From an uncultured Anaerolineae bacterium (GTDB lineage Bacteria > Chloroflexota > Anaerolineae > Anaerolineales > Villigracilaceae), in contig CAIMZS010000512.1 of NCBI GenBank assembly GCA_903846015.1, positions 1 through 47,340 on the forward strand: DNA of 47,340 nucleotides, given 5' to 3'. The notes under the pieces were generated by a model, which worked only from the letters and a program-made list of their open reading frames with translations, was not told the origin of the DNA and searched no databases. Position numbers and translations under genes: made by a program. Positions 7,532 through 18,498 of the stretch are shown here, in pieces (positions within the stretch are counted from its first letter, which is position 1; the number at the start of each line of letters is the position of its first letter).

Positions 7532-8905
7532 ATGTCCCTGCGCGTCCGCCTTACCCTGCTCAATTCCACCCTGTTGGGTGGTGTTTTACTCCTGTTTGGA
7601 GTACTTGTGTATGTGTTGGTCAGCGTCTTGTTGTTCGATCAGGTTGACCGTACCCTGAACCAGACAGTGCAGGATATCCTTTCCAGCTCGCGGGTAGACT
7701 CGGTCGGATCCTTAAATGTTGTTACCTTGCCTTCGCTGGAATTGACAGCCAGCGTTTATGTTCAGTATTGGGATCGTGACCGTCATTTGCAAATGGCCTC
7801 GCCTGGCATCCGCGATCTTATTCAGCCCCTCGATTTAGCCAATCTCAATTCCAGCCAGACAGTTTGCAGGGATATCTTTATCCGCAATGTTCATATCCGT
7901 GTTCTAACAGTTCCATTGTTGGCTGGTGAGCGTTCGGTGGGGGTTCTGCAGGCTGCCACTAACCTGGGACTGATTGATACCGTCCGCAACAGCCTGCTTT
8001 CGATTCTGGTGGGATTGACAATTATTTCGATGGTGCTGGCGGCAGGGGCCTCCTGGCTGTCCATCCGCCAGGCGCTCGCGCCGTTGGCAACGGTTACCAG
8101 GACAGCAGAGCAGATCACTCGTGCCGATGACCTGTCGATGCGCATCCCTTATTCAGCATCTCCAAAAGACGAGATTGGAATGCTTATTCGCGCCTTCAAT
8201 CGCACTCTCGAACGTCTCGAAAATTTATTCACGTCGCAGCAGCGTTTCCTGGCAGATGTGTCTCACGAACTGCGCACCCCGTTAACGGTGATCAAGGGCA
8301 ACGCGGACTTGATCCGCAAGTTAGGCCCAGACGACGAATCGCTGGACACCATCAAGGATGAGGCCGATCGGCTGACTCGCATGGTGGGGGATCTGTTGCT
8401 GCTTGCCCAGGCAGAATCCGGAAAGCTGCCGTTGACGATGGCCCCGATTGCCCTGGACGTGCTGCTTACCGATGTTTATCAGCAATTAAGGGTCTTATCT
8501 GGCGATAAGGTGCATCTCAAGTTGACTGAAATCGATCAGGTGGTTGTGAGTGGTGACCGCGATCGATTGAAGCAAGTGCTTATCAACCTGGCTTCGAATG
8601 CCATCCAATATACGCCGGCTGGCGGTGAGGTTTATATGAGTCTCTCTAAGACCGGCGAGGTGGCCCGCATCGTGGTACGGGATACCGGTCCAGGCATTCC
8701 AACAGCCGACCTGCCGCATATATTTGACCGCTTCTACCGGGGGGAGAAGTCGCGCACACGATCCAAGAGCAGTGGGTTTGGCCTTGGTCTTTCGATTGCA
8801 TATTTTATTATTGAGGCGCACGGCGGCCGGATTGAGGTCGATTCGCACGAAGGCCAGGGAACATCCTTTGCAGTCTACATTCCACTGTATGATGGAAAAG
8901 TATAA
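7532..8905 (+). CDS. Two-component sensor histidine kinase
   Basis: 457 residues. Two membrane helices (about 8-34 and 155-175) flank an extracytoplasmic sensor of about 120 residues. A HAMP linker follows (about 176-230), then HisKA with the phospho-accepting His245 in LADVSHELRTPL, and a HATPase_c domain with N box (LINLASNAIQYTP), G1 (DTGPGIP), F (FDRFYRG) and G2 (GFGLGLSI). All catalytic motifs are intact. It should sense an external signal and phosphorylate the OmpR-type regulator encoded upstream. ATG 7532 is chosen because the hydrophobic segment begins there; the 24-residue upstream extension would put a polar leader before it. The Shine-Dalgarno is weak (AGAGAAAG). The stimulus cannot be inferred. 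Confidence 0.95.
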   Translation: MSLRVRLTLLNSTLLGGVLLLFGVLVYVLVSVLLFDQVDRTLNQTVQDILSSSRVDSVGSLNVVTLPSLELTASVYVQYWDRDRHLQMASPGIRDLIQPLDLANLNSSQTVCRDIFIRNVHIRVLTVPLLAGERSVGVLQAATNLGLIDTVRNSLLSILVGLTIISMVLAAGASWLSIRQALAPLATVTRTAEQITRADDLSMRIPYSASPKDEIGMLIRAFNRTLERLENLFTSQQRFLADVSHELRTPLTVIKGNADLIRKLGPDDESLDTIKDEADRLTRMVGDLLLLAQAESGKLPLTMAPIALDVLLTDVYQQLRVLSGDKVHLKLTEIDQVVVSGDRDRLKQVLINLASNAIQYTPAGGEVYMSLSKTGEVARIVVRDTGPGIPTADLPHIFDRFYRGEKSRTRSKSSGFGLGLSIAYFIIEAHGGRIEVDSHEGQGTSFAVYIPLYDGKV

Positions 8906-8925
8906 AGAGTTTGAAGTCGTCCCGG

Positions 8926-9627
8926 TCACTGAGTCAGTCCCAACCTTGAACGCGCTTTTTTACACAGGCTGGCCCCACCAGCGGCCAGCCATTCATTTAA
9001 TCGCGCAGATTGGCTGCTATTTTGAGATGCATCCGCGTAAATACCGCTGCCCCAATAGGCGTAGCGAATAGTCTCAGCTGCCCAGGTGGCTTCAGCCCTG
9101 CTGATTACGCCGATGCCTCCGTTGTAACCTGCCAATGCCAGCCGGGCATTCCCTCCCGCCAGGGCCAGCGATCTTGCCAGGTAATTCATACCGCGCAGTG
9201 CATTGATCTCCGGGTCGTACGCGTTTTCAAAAGCCAGGAAGTGAAACGGCATTACCTGGAACAAACCGGCAGCGCCGGCGCTTGAACTGGCATCCGGGTT
9301 TCCGCATGATTCGATCTGCATGACAGTGGCTGCCAGGTTGGCATCCAGGCCGTTTTCTGCCGCCCATCGGGCAATATCTGCGGACCAATACTGCACTTCC
9401 GGGGTGAAAAGCGGGGCCAGGTTGCCATTTCCGTTGGCAGTCTGCACTTGGGCAGCGGGCTGGGCCTGAATTTCAGGTGTTTTCAGGCTGTTGACGAAGA
9501 ATGTCAGCATGACACCAAAGCATAAGACGATCAGCGGTGGTATCAAAAAACCAGACAGACAGCCGCGAGGTGGGTCTGTCTGTCTGCTCCTTCGGTTGGT
9601 TTCAGGTTCAGAGCGTGAATAAGTCAT
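8926..9627 (-). CDS. Membrane-anchored lytic transglycosylase (SLT family)
   Basis: 233 residues. An N-terminal anchor helix (about 27-46), a short Gln/Asn/Ala-rich linker and an SLT domain (about 75-215) that cleaves the MurNAc-GlcNAc bond of peptidoglycan. Catalytic Glu106 is in VMQIESCGNP and is followed by the family signature SSAGAAGLFQVMPFHF and the later ALAGYNGG motif. It is the second gene of a minus-strand pair, 74 bases downstream of a four-helix membrane protein whose promoter carries two SOS-box-like palindromes, so the enzyme may be produced under DNA damage or a related stress. No strong Shine-Dalgarno precedes the start. It ends 20 bases from the convergent histidine kinase gene with no clear terminator between. 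Confidence 0.88.
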   Translation of the reverse strand: MTYSRSEPETNRRSRQTDPPRGCLSGFLIPPLIVLCFGVMLTFFVNSLKTPEIQAQPAAQVQTANGNGNLAPLFTPEVQYWSADIARWAAENGLDANLAATVMQIESCGNPDASSSAGAAGLFQVMPFHFLAFENAYDPEINALRGMNYLARSLALAGGNARLALAGYNGGIGVISRAEATWAAETIRYAYWGSGIYADASQNSSQSARLNEWLAAGGASLCKKARSRLGLTQ

Positions 9628-9701
9628 ATAGGCAAAAGTTTGGGTTCAGGGACGCTCGATTTTTGGAATAACTGAATAATTTTGTTTTATCTGGCGCAAA
9701 A

Positions 9702-10490
9702 TCATGCATGTAGTTCGTACTTTTCCACCTGCTGGCTGCTAGCCAGGTTGTGATAAGTTGGTTCAGCCGAGCGAGATAAAGAATTTTCGGTGCGTTGAAC
9801 GGGTTTGGGGAGTGGCTTGAAATTGGCGGCTGGGGCCAGACTGGGATGAAGGGCGGCTGCCTGCGTGGTGGCGTTAGTGGGGGGGCGTTGCTGTTGGCGA
9901 TATTCGCCGTGGCCCGCGCCTTGTTGTTGAGATTGGGATATCGTCCGGCCGCTGCGTGTGCGGTTATCGGGCTGCCCAAACATTCGTTCCCCTGCCAATG
10001 AGAAGGTGCCGATGATCAAGATTCGGATGACCCATACCATAATGGCGACAAAGATGGGTACTACAGTTTGAATCGTTGCGTTGCTGATCACGGATGTGCC
10101 CTGGCTGGTGTGGTTTGCGATGGCGACCGATACACCCCACCAGGTCAGAGTGGCGTTCATGGCGGCAGCCAGTATCCACGCGCCAAACAAGTACCACACT
10201 TCCATAGGTTCATCCGCACCTTGTTCTGGGGTGAAAAGCCGCGCTATTCCGGCAAAATCGATCCCGCAAAATGCGATTGACAGGATGGTGGCCCAACGAA
10301 TACCCGCGAAGCTGAGGCTGCCGAGCACATCGTTGAGTGCAAATTCGGTTGTGCTGTAATTGAAAACCTCAAAGGCTAGAAGAGCGCCGATAATCATCAA
10401 ACCAAAGGCTTTGGTACGTTGGCTGACTAGATTGGACAACGTCCTGCCCAGGTTCAAATCGAATGGCTTTGACCGCATTGCATTATTCAT
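9702..10490 (-). CDS. Four-helix membrane protein with a Gln-rich tail, unknown function
   Basis: 262 residues; family not recognised. Four hydrophobic segments are predicted at about 27-45, 60-80, 101-125 and 143-168. A polar, probably disordered C-terminal tail of about 90 residues, rich in Gln, Pro and Thr (SQSQQQGAGHGEYRQQQRPP), follows. GGAGG seven bases upstream makes ATG 10490 secure. It is the first gene of a pair with a lytic transglycosylase. Its promoter matches the sigma-70 consensus and carries two GAAC-N4-GTTC palindromes, so it is probably tightly repressed. The combination of a small membrane protein and a peptidoglycan-cutting enzyme could be a cell-envelope channel, a holin/lysis-type module or part of a DNA-transfer apparatus. 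The sequence does not decide between these. Confidence 0.75.
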   Translation of the reverse strand: MNNAMRSKPFDLNLGRTLSNLVSQRTKAFGLMIIGALLAFEVFNYSTTEFALNDVLGSLSFAGIRWATILSIAFCGIDFAGIARLFTPEQGADEPMEVWYLFGAWILAAAMNATLTWWGVSVAIANHTSQGTSVISNATIQTVVPIFVAIMVWVIRILIIGTFSLAGERMFGQPDNRTRSGRTISQSQQQGAGHGEYRQQQRPPTNATTQAAALHPSLAPAANFKPLPKPVQRTENSLSRSAEPTYHNLASSQQVEKYELHA

Positions 10491-10510
10491 ACGAACCTCC
10501 TTGAAATTAT

Positions 10511-10542
10511 CTATTAAGTAGAACTTATGTTCTACTTAATAG
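10511..10542. promoter_or_regulatory. Operator 1: 32-bp palindrome with SOS-box core
   Basis: Perfect 14-bp arms CTATTAAGTAGAAC (10511-10524) and GTTCTACTTAATAG (10529-10542) around TTAT. The core AGAAC-TTAT-GTTCT has the GAAC-N4-GTTC layout of LexA boxes of Gram-positive type. It overlaps the expected transcription start of the minus-strand promoter, where a bound repressor would block initiation. Confidence 0.7.
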
Positions 10543-10543
10543 T

Positions 10544-10573
10544 ATTATAGAACACATGTTCTGCAATTGTCAA
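10544..10573 (-). promoter_or_regulatory. Consensus sigma-70-type promoter with an operator in its spacer
   Basis: On the minus strand: -35 TTGACA (10568-10573), an 18-bp spacer, -10 TATAAT (10544-10549). Both hexamers are perfect consensus. The spacer contains operator 2. Expected transcription start is near 10537, inside operator 1. A promoter this strong with operators in both places implies tight repression. Confidence 0.8.
10549..10562. promoter_or_regulatory. Operator 2: SOS-box-like palindrome
   Basis: AGAAC-ACAT-GTTCT, same core as operator 1, with 29 bp between the two centres. It lies almost exactly between the -35 and -10 hexamers. Confidence 0.7.
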
Positions 10574-10601
10574 GGAGCAATTTTTTCTGCTATTATGCGG
10601 T

Positions 10602-13287
<2,686 letters not shown>

Positions 13288-13304
13288 TCCATATGGGAGC
13301 AATC

Positions 13305-13730
13305 ATGAATACTTTGAAAACGCTTGGCCACACTGATGCACACAAAGCCATTGATACGATTAAAACCGAAATGCTCAAACGCGGCAAGGCAGCCGTGATC
13401 GCAGTGGCCGATACGCATGGCGAATTGATCGCCCTGCTGCGTCTGGATGGCGCACCGTTTACATCCATCCAAATCGCCGCCAACAAGGCCTATACCGCGG
13501 CGCGTGAACGCAAACCATCCCAGCAGATCGGGCAATCTGCCCGGCATGCGGAGAATGGTTTTGATCCTGCTTTTTTCGGCGATGCGAAGATAGTCGGTTG
13601 GGGCGGCGGGCTTCCTGTGGTGCTGCATGGCGCTGTAGTGGGTGCTGTGGGTGTCAGCGGACTGCCGGAAGCGGAAGATATAGAATTGGCCCAGATGGGC
13701 GTGGATGCGATCCTTTCACAAGCAGAATAA
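13305..13730 (+). CDS. GlcG/HbpS family protein (heme-degrading DUF336 fold)
   Basis: 141 residues matching the GlcG/HbpS-type fold: KAAVIAVADTHGELIALLRLDGAPFTSIQIAANKAYTAA then GGLPVVLHGAVVGAVGVSGLPEAEDIELA. Members bind heme or small metabolites; most have no proven activity. ATG 13305 has GGGAG upstream; an ATG four codons earlier (13293, preceded by GGAG) is possible. It follows ligA by 17 bases and may be co-transcribed with it. The following genes for SRPBCC, deazaflavin-family and DUF3052-like proteins lie on the same strand with short spacers. Confidence 0.85.
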   Translation: MNTLKTLGHTDAHKAIDTIKTEMLKRGKAAVIAVADTHGELIALLRLDGAPFTSIQIAANKAYTAARERKPSQQIGQSARHAENGFDPAFFGDAKIVGWGGGLPVVLHGAVVGAVGVSGLPEAEDIELAQMGVDAILSQAE

Positions 13731-13785
13731 GTTCACCTGCCCCTGCGCAGGATTTTTTTTGTCGTCAGTATACCTGGAGAACAAC

Positions 13786-14178
13786 ATGGCAAACTTGACC
13801 GAGCAAATTGTAATATTCAAGGCTTCTCCGCACCGCGTCTACGAGGCGTTGATGGATTCTGCACAGCACTCTGCCTTTACCAACAGCAAGGCTGAGATCA
13901 GCCGTGAAGTGGGCGGGGTGTACACAGCCTATGACGGCTATATCACCGGGGTAAACCTGGAACTGGTGCCCGACCAGAAAATTGTGCAATCCTGGCACGC
14001 GTCAGATTGGCCTGAGCACCAGGTTTCGGTGGTCACATTTTTACTGACCGAGCTGGCCGGCGGGGGCACCCACCTGGATTTTTCACATGTCGATGTCCCG
14101 AATGGTTCCGAAGAGGAATTTACCCAGGGATGGATTGACAACTACTGGGAACCCATGGAAGCGTATTTTGAAAAATGA
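13786..14178 (+). CDS. SRPBCC (START/AHSA1-like) domain protein
   Basis: 130 residues. The whole protein is a single SRPBCC/AHSA1-type hydrophobic-pocket domain: FKASPHRVYEALMDSAQHSAFTNSKAEISREVGG, then VPDQKIVQSWHASDWPEHQVSVVTF, and the closing helix FTQGWIDNYWEPMEAYF. These folds bind small hydrophobic ligands or act as stress-related co-chaperones. Function cannot be narrowed. GGAG seven bases before ATG 13786 sets the start. The stop overlaps the next start by four bases (ATGA), so the two are translationally coupled. Confidence 0.88.
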   Translation: MANLTEQIVIFKASPHRVYEALMDSAQHSAFTNSKAEISREVGGVYTAYDGYITGVNLELVPDQKIVQSWHASDWPEHQVSVVTFLLTELAGGGTHLDFSHVDVPNGSEEEFTQGWIDNYWEPMEAYFEK

Positions 14179-14606
14179 AAACCCGGTTGATTAAATGGTT
14201 TACCGCGTTTAACACTGCTCTGATCCGTGGCAGCGGCGGGCGTCTGGGTGCCAAATTAGGCAGCCAGACGATCCTGCTGCTCCACACCACTGGGCGAAAA
14301 TCGGGCAGGAAAACGATTACACCGATCGCTTTTTTCCAGGTCGAGGGCATTTATTTTGTGGTGGCTTCCAATTGGGGTCGGGATGCAAATGCAGCCTGGT
14401 ATCATAACCTGTTGGCCCAGCCGCGCGCAGAGATTGAGATCACGGGCAGGTTGATCAGTGTTATTGCGCGGGCAGCGCTTGATGACGAGTATGGCCGATT
14501 ATGGAATTATGCTGTTTCACGACATCCAGCTTACCTTGATTACCAAAAAATGACTGCCCGTCGGATTCCGATCGTAGTATTTGTTCCGTTGGATGGGAAA
14601 GAATAA
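14175..14606 (+). CDS. Ddn-like deazaflavin (F420)-dependent nitroreductase family protein
   Basis: 143 residues, the size of the Ddn/DUF385 split-barrel family that binds F420 and reduces varied substrates. Signature: LLHTTGRKSGRKTITPIAFFQVEGIYFVVASNWG followed by AAWYHNLLAQPRAEIEITG. The TTGRKSG stretch and the AWYHNL motif are the most diagnostic. It suggests that the organism makes or salvages F420, or that this member uses another flavin. The ATGA overlap with the SRPBCC gene makes an operon likely. Substrate unknown. Confidence 0.9.
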   Translation: MKTRLIKWFTAFNTALIRGSGGRLGAKLGSQTILLLHTTGRKSGRKTITPIAFFQVEGIYFVVASNWGRDANAAWYHNLLAQPRAEIEITGRLISVIARAALDDEYGRLWNYAVSRHPAYLDYQKMTARRIPIVVFVPLDGKE

Positions 14607-14610
14607 CGAC

Positions 14611-15012
14611 ATGATGATAATCTCGCTATCTCATAAGTTGAAACTAAAACCCGGTTTATCCGCCGCGCTGTTGAATATGCCGGATGGTTACATGGTGGAG
14701 CTGATGCCGGAGCGCGTTATGATTGATCATTCACTCAGTGGAAAATATGACTGGATCCAGGTCTTTGTCAGAACAAAAGCTGAGCTTGAGTCATTGTATC
14801 CGGCCATCACAGCAGCTCTCAATCGTGACAGCCTGCTGTGGATTACGTTCCCCAAGGGTAATTCCGGGATTCAGACTGATCTGACCCGCGATAACGGTTG
14901 GGACGTTGTTCAGGATCTAAAATGGATCAACCTGGTATCCATCAATGCCACCTGGTCGGCCTTCTCGCTGCGGCCTTACAGGCCGAGCGAACCGCGCAAG
15001 TCTTTCAGATAG
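14611..15012 (+). CDS. DUF3052-like protein
   Basis: 133 residues resembling DUF3052: MPDGYMVELMP, then DWIQVFVRTKAELESLYPAITAAL, LLWITFPKGNSGIQTDLTRDNGWD and a closing INATWSAFSLRP. The family is cytoplasmic and without known function. Start choice is uncertain: ATG 14611, a second ATG at 14614, or one at 14593 overlapping the previous gene. 14611 is preferred because GGGAAAG lies upstream and the overlap is avoided. It is the last gene of a tight plus-strand run that begins after ligA. Confidence 0.8.
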   Translation: MMIISLSHKLKLKPGLSAALLNMPDGYMVELMPERVMIDHSLSGKYDWIQVFVRTKAELESLYPAITAALNRDSLLWITFPKGNSGIQTDLTRDNGWDVVQDLKWINLVSINATWSAFSLRPYRPSEPRKSFR

Positions 15013-15186
15013 GGGGTCCGGCCAGCGTGGAATAAAAAGATCATTCGGAAAAGGTATCGCCTCGAACAAATGATTTGGTGTATCTACTTACCAGGCTCAG
15101 CCGTTTTCAAAAAGTCATCCTGACCTGGTCCCACAAAAACCCCTGCTGCTCTTTTCTATAGCTCTTCAGAAAAGGAATTTGGATTT

Positions 15187-15239
15187 GTAGTAACGACTTC
15201 AGTCGTTTAGCGATGAAAAGCAATGAAAGTCGCCGCTAC
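15187..15239. repeat. REP-like hairpin repeat
   Basis: Imperfect inverted repeat running from GTAGTAACGACTTCAGTCGTT to AAAGTCGCCGCTAC. A short inner palindrome AACGAC-TTCA-GTCGTT nests inside the outer GTAG/CTAC arms. Sequences of this style are common as interspersed repeats in environmental bacterial genomes (recollection, not searched). Confidence 0.5.
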
Positions 15240-15381
15240 GATGCAAAATCATTATTAAAAAAACGATACCACGTGCGATTTATCGTCGTGCGCCCAGGAA
15301 AAGGATTAAGAATCTCGTAGATTTACCCATGTCAACCAGTTGCATCTGCCAACGGGCTATCAATTCTCGAAAAATTCCAAG

Positions 15382-15410
15382 TTTATAAGAGAATAAGATG
15401 CGATTGCCCT
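15382..15410 (+). repeat. Dispersed ~29-bp repeat, copy 2
   Basis: TTTATAAGAGAATAAGATGC followed by GATTGCCCT, matching 6595-6624 with about three substitutions. It lies about 110 bases upstream of the SulP start. Confidence 0.55.
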
Positions 15411-15520
15411 TTGCTATGTGCGCGCCTCCTCCTTCATTTTATGATAAAATTTAGCCGATTTTCCAAGGGACGCACGGGGAGCACGAGCCCTTGTATTACC
15501 TATTTAAGGAGAATACATCC

Positions 15521-17197
15521 ATGCCCAGGCGCAGTTTAGCCAGACTCTATCGTGACGAGTTTGGTGGTTATTCCTTGTCAAAATTCCAGATGGACCTGCT
15601 GGCAGGTCTCACCGTTGCCGCGGTGGCCTTACCGCTGGCGTTAGCCTTTGGCGTCGCCTCCGGTGCAACAGCGGCTGCCGGGTTGGTGACAGCCATCCTG
15701 GCCGGCTTTGTGATTGGTGCCTTTTCTGGGGCTCCTTACCAGATCTCCGGCCCCACCGGCGCCATGAGCGCGGTCCTGATCGTGTTAGTCCAACGTTACG
15801 GGCTGCAGGGTATCTGGGTGGCCGGCTTTATATCCGGTCTGCTGCTTCTCATCATCGGCCTGCTCAAGCTCGGACGATTTATTGCCTTCATCCCATCGGC
15901 AGTCATTACCGGTTTTACCTCCGGGATCGCCCTGATCATTTTTATTGGGCAGATCGATAATTTTCTGGGTGTCAAGACGCCGTCTGCCGATGCTGCGTTG
16001 TTCAAGTTGATCGGCTACTTCAAAGCTGGCTATAGCCCCGACTGGCATGCCGTGGCGTTTGCGCTGATCGTAATCTTGAGCATGCTGCTGTGGCCCAAAA
16101 AGTTCAATGCGCGTTTCCCGGCCTCCTTGCTGGGCATTATTATTGCCACACTTTTGAATGTCATCCTGAACTGGCCTGTGAAAGAAATCGGTGCCATTCC
16201 CCAGACGCTTTTGCTGGCTGACCGTTTTAATCCACTGCTGTTTGACTGGAAAACCCTGCCCGAATTTATCGCGCCAGCCCTGACCATTACCGCCCTGAGC
16301 GCCATCGAGAGCCTTTTGTGCGGTGCGGTTGCATCCAACATGACAGGTATCCGCTTGCAGGCCAACCAGGAACTGATCGGACAGGGCATCGGTAATATGC
16401 TGATCCCGTTTTTTGGTGGGGTGCCAGCTACAGCAGCGATCGCCCGCACCAGCGTGGGCATTAAATCTGGCGGTCAGACCCGCCTGGTTAGCATCATTCA
16501 TGCGGTTGGCTTGCTGCTTTCCATGTTCCTGCTTGCGCCTGTTATGGCGCGCATCCCCCTGGCTGCGTTGGCGGGTGTATTGATGGTTACCGCAGTGCGC
16601 ATGAATGAATGGACTGCCATCCGCTTTATGTTCAGCAAGCTGTTCAAAACAGACATCTTGGCTTTTTCGATTACCATGCTGGCAACCATCACCCTCGATT
16701 TGACCCAGGCCATCTTGATTGGATCATTTATGGCAGGGGCGGTCTTTCTGAACAAGATTGCCAGCATCGAGATCGAGGTGCAGGATGTCGATCCAGACAA
16801 GCTCAAAGCCAGGGGCATTCAGACCGCCGGCACCTGCCAGCATGTGCGCGTAGCTTTTTTGACCGGACCCTTATTCTTTGCTGCCAGCGGCCAATTTAAT
16901 GAAGCCTTTGCCAACTTGGGGCAGACTCATGCCTTAATTCTCTCAATGCGTGGGGTACCGTTAATTGATACGTCTGGGCTGGAATGTCTGCGTCATTTGC
17001 ATGAACGCCTGCATTCCCAGGGCGGCACCCTCATGTTCGCCGGTGTTCACGAAAACGCGCGCGGTATGTTGGAGCGCGGTGGCCTGCTTGAAGATATCGG
17101 CGTGGAAAACTTCTTTTGGTCATCGGATCAAGCCATTGTTGAGGCAGAGCGCCGCGGCTGCCAGTTCTGTGCAGTGACCCTGTCCACTAAAAAATAG
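15521..17197 (+). CDS. SulP family anion transporter with STAS domain
   Basis: 558 residues. The membrane domain (about 18-410) has the SulP signature near its start: MDLLAGLTVAAVALPLALAFGVASG and SGPTGAMSAVLIVLVQ, with further helices such as IPSAVITGFTSGIALIIFIGQI. A cytoplasmic STAS domain (about 430-545) follows, with the loop MRGVPLIDTSGLECLRHLHERL. The family imports sulfate, bicarbonate or other anions by proton or sodium coupling; the substrate cannot be told from sequence. AAGGAG nine bases before ATG 15521 fixes the start. It stands alone between a repeat-rich spacer and the oxoamine synthase gene. Confidence 0.93.
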   Translation: MPRRSLARLYRDEFGGYSLSKFQMDLLAGLTVAAVALPLALAFGVASGATAAAGLVTAILAGFVIGAFSGAPYQISGPTGAMSAVLIVLVQRYGLQGIWVAGFISGLLLLIIGLLKLGRFIAFIPSAVITGFTSGIALIIFIGQIDNFLGVKTPSADAALFKLIGYFKAGYSPDWHAVAFALIVILSMLLWPKKFNARFPASLLGIIIATLLNVILNWPVKEIGAIPQTLLLADRFNPLLFDWKTLPEFIAPALTITALSAIESLLCGAVASNMTGIRLQANQELIGQGIGNMLIPFFGGVPATAAIARTSVGIKSGGQTRLVSIIHAVGLLLSMFLLAPVMARIPLAALAGVLMVTAVRMNEWTAIRFMFSKLFKTDILAFSITMLATITLDLTQAILIGSFMAGAVFLNKIASIEIEVQDVDPDKLKARGIQTAGTCQHVRVAFLTGPLFFAASGQFNEAFANLGQTHALILSMRGVPLIDTSGLECLRHLHERLHSQGGTLMFAGVHENARGMLERGGLLEDIGVENFFWSSDQAIVEAERRGCQFCAVTLSTKK

Positions 17198-17292
17198 TTT
17201 TGGATAATTGACAGGCATTCTTCTCTCGGCTAAACTTGGCTGACAATCCCGCGCAGTGAGCGGGACTTTCGCGCCGCATCAAGGAGCTTTTC

Positions 17293-18498
17293 ATGGATTT
17301 TCGCAGTGACGATGGCATCACCCGCCGCATGGCGATGCTTAAGCAGCGGGTGCAAGCCGCGCGCGATCAGGATTTTTATTTTTATAACCAACCGGTCGAG
17401 GAAGTGCTGGGCGGCTCCAAGGTGATTGTAAACGGGCGCGAGATGGGTATGTATGCATCCTACAGCTACCTGGGTTTGATCGGCCATCCACGCATCAATG
17501 CGGCCGCCAAAGCTGCGGTGGACAAGTTCGGCACGGGCACTCACGGCGTTCGATCCCTGGCGGGTACGCTGACCATTCACCGTGAATTGGAAGAGACCAT
17601 CGCTGATTTCAAACATGCCGAAGATGCGGTCACCTTTACATCCGGCTATGTCACCAATCTGACCGTAATAACGACCTTGTTGGGTCGCGGCGACTACGTC
17701 CTTTGCGACAAGCTCAACCACGCTTCGATTGTGGATGGCTGCATGATGTCTGGGGCAGAGTTCCGGCGTTTCAAGCACAACGATATGCTGGATTTGGAAA
17801 AACGCCTGCAGCAGATCCCGGATGGCGCAACCCGGCTTGTAGTCGCGGATGCGGTTTTCAGCATGGATGGGGATGTGATCGACCTGCCTCGGGTGGTGGA
17901 ATTGTGCCGGAAATATGGCGCTTATCTGATGATGGATGAGGCTCATTCGGTGGGTGTGCTCGGTAAGACCGGGCGCGGCATCGAAGAATATTTCGATCTG
18001 TGGGGGAGTGTCGATATCAAGATGGGCACGCTCTCCAAGACGATTCCCTCGGTAGGCGGTTACGTGGCCGGAAAAAAGGAATTGATCGATTTTTTACGGC
18101 ACGGTTCGCGCGCCTATATTTTCTCGGCCGCGCTGCCTCCGGCCCAGGCCGCAGCCGCCAACGAGGCATTCAAGGTTATCCTCGATGAACCGTGGCGGAT
18201 CGAAAAACTCAACGCCAATACACAACAATTCATTCAGGGTCTTAAAGGTCTGGGATTCGATACCATGCTGACCACCACCGCGATTGTGCCGGTGTTGTGT
18301 GGTACAGATGAACGCGCCTTTGCGCTGACGCAGCTTGCCCAGCGCAACAACGTATTTGTCCTGCCGGTGGTTTCCCCCGCCGTGCCGGAAGGTTTATCGC
18401 GTCTGCGCGCCACTGTGTTGGCCTCGCACGAACCGGATGAGATCAAGCGCGCCATGGATATCATTGGGCAGGCTGGCAGAGAACTCGGTATTATCTAA
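17293..18498 (+). CDS. PLP-dependent alpha-oxoamine synthase (KBL/AONS/SPT-like)
   Basis: 401 residues. The family condenses an amino acid with an acyl-CoA and releases CO2 and CoA. Members are 8-amino-7-oxononanoate synthase, glycine C-acetyltransferase and serine palmitoyltransferase. Motifs seen: SYSYLGLIGHPRI, GTGTHGVRSLAGT, TSGYVTNL, LNHASIVDG (His143 stacking on PLP), MDEAHSVGVLG (Asp215, His218) and the Schiff-base Lys249 in GTLSKTIPSVGGYVAG. The overall pattern suits any of the three. No biotin or threonine-catabolism genes are nearby, so the acceptor is undefined; a sphingolipid-like or lipid-precursor role is possible. GGAG ten bases upstream supports ATG 17293. Its end overlaps the convergent PPOX-fold gene by eight bases. 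Confidence 0.9.
   Translation: MDFRSDDGITRRMAMLKQRVQAARDQDFYFYNQPVEEVLGGSKVIVNGREMGMYASYSYLGLIGHPRINAAAKAAVDKFGTGTHGVRSLAGTLTIHRELEETIADFKHAEDAVTFTSGYVTNLTVITTLLGRGDYVLCDKLNHASIVDGCMMSGAEFRRFKHNDMLDLEKRLQQIPDGATRLVVADAVFSMDGDVIDLPRVVELCRKYGAYLMMDEAHSVGVLGKTGRGIEEYFDLWGSVDIKMGTLSKTIPSVGGYVAGKKELIDFLRHGSRAYIFSAALPPAQAAAANEAFKVILDEPWRIEKLNANTQQFIQGLKGLGFDTMLTTTAIVPVLCGTDERAFALTQLAQRNNVFVLPVVSPAVPEGLSRLRATVLASHEPDEIKRAMDIIGQAGRELGII

Larger units (their letters stand above)
15013..15520. other. Intergenic region with repeats, no gene
   Basis: No coding signal was seen on either strand. It holds a hairpin-forming repeat (15187-15239) and one copy of a dispersed 29-bp repeat (15382-15410). Just before the SulP gene, ATTTTATGATAAAATTTAG (near 15437) is AT-rich and could contain its promoter. 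Confidence 0.5.
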
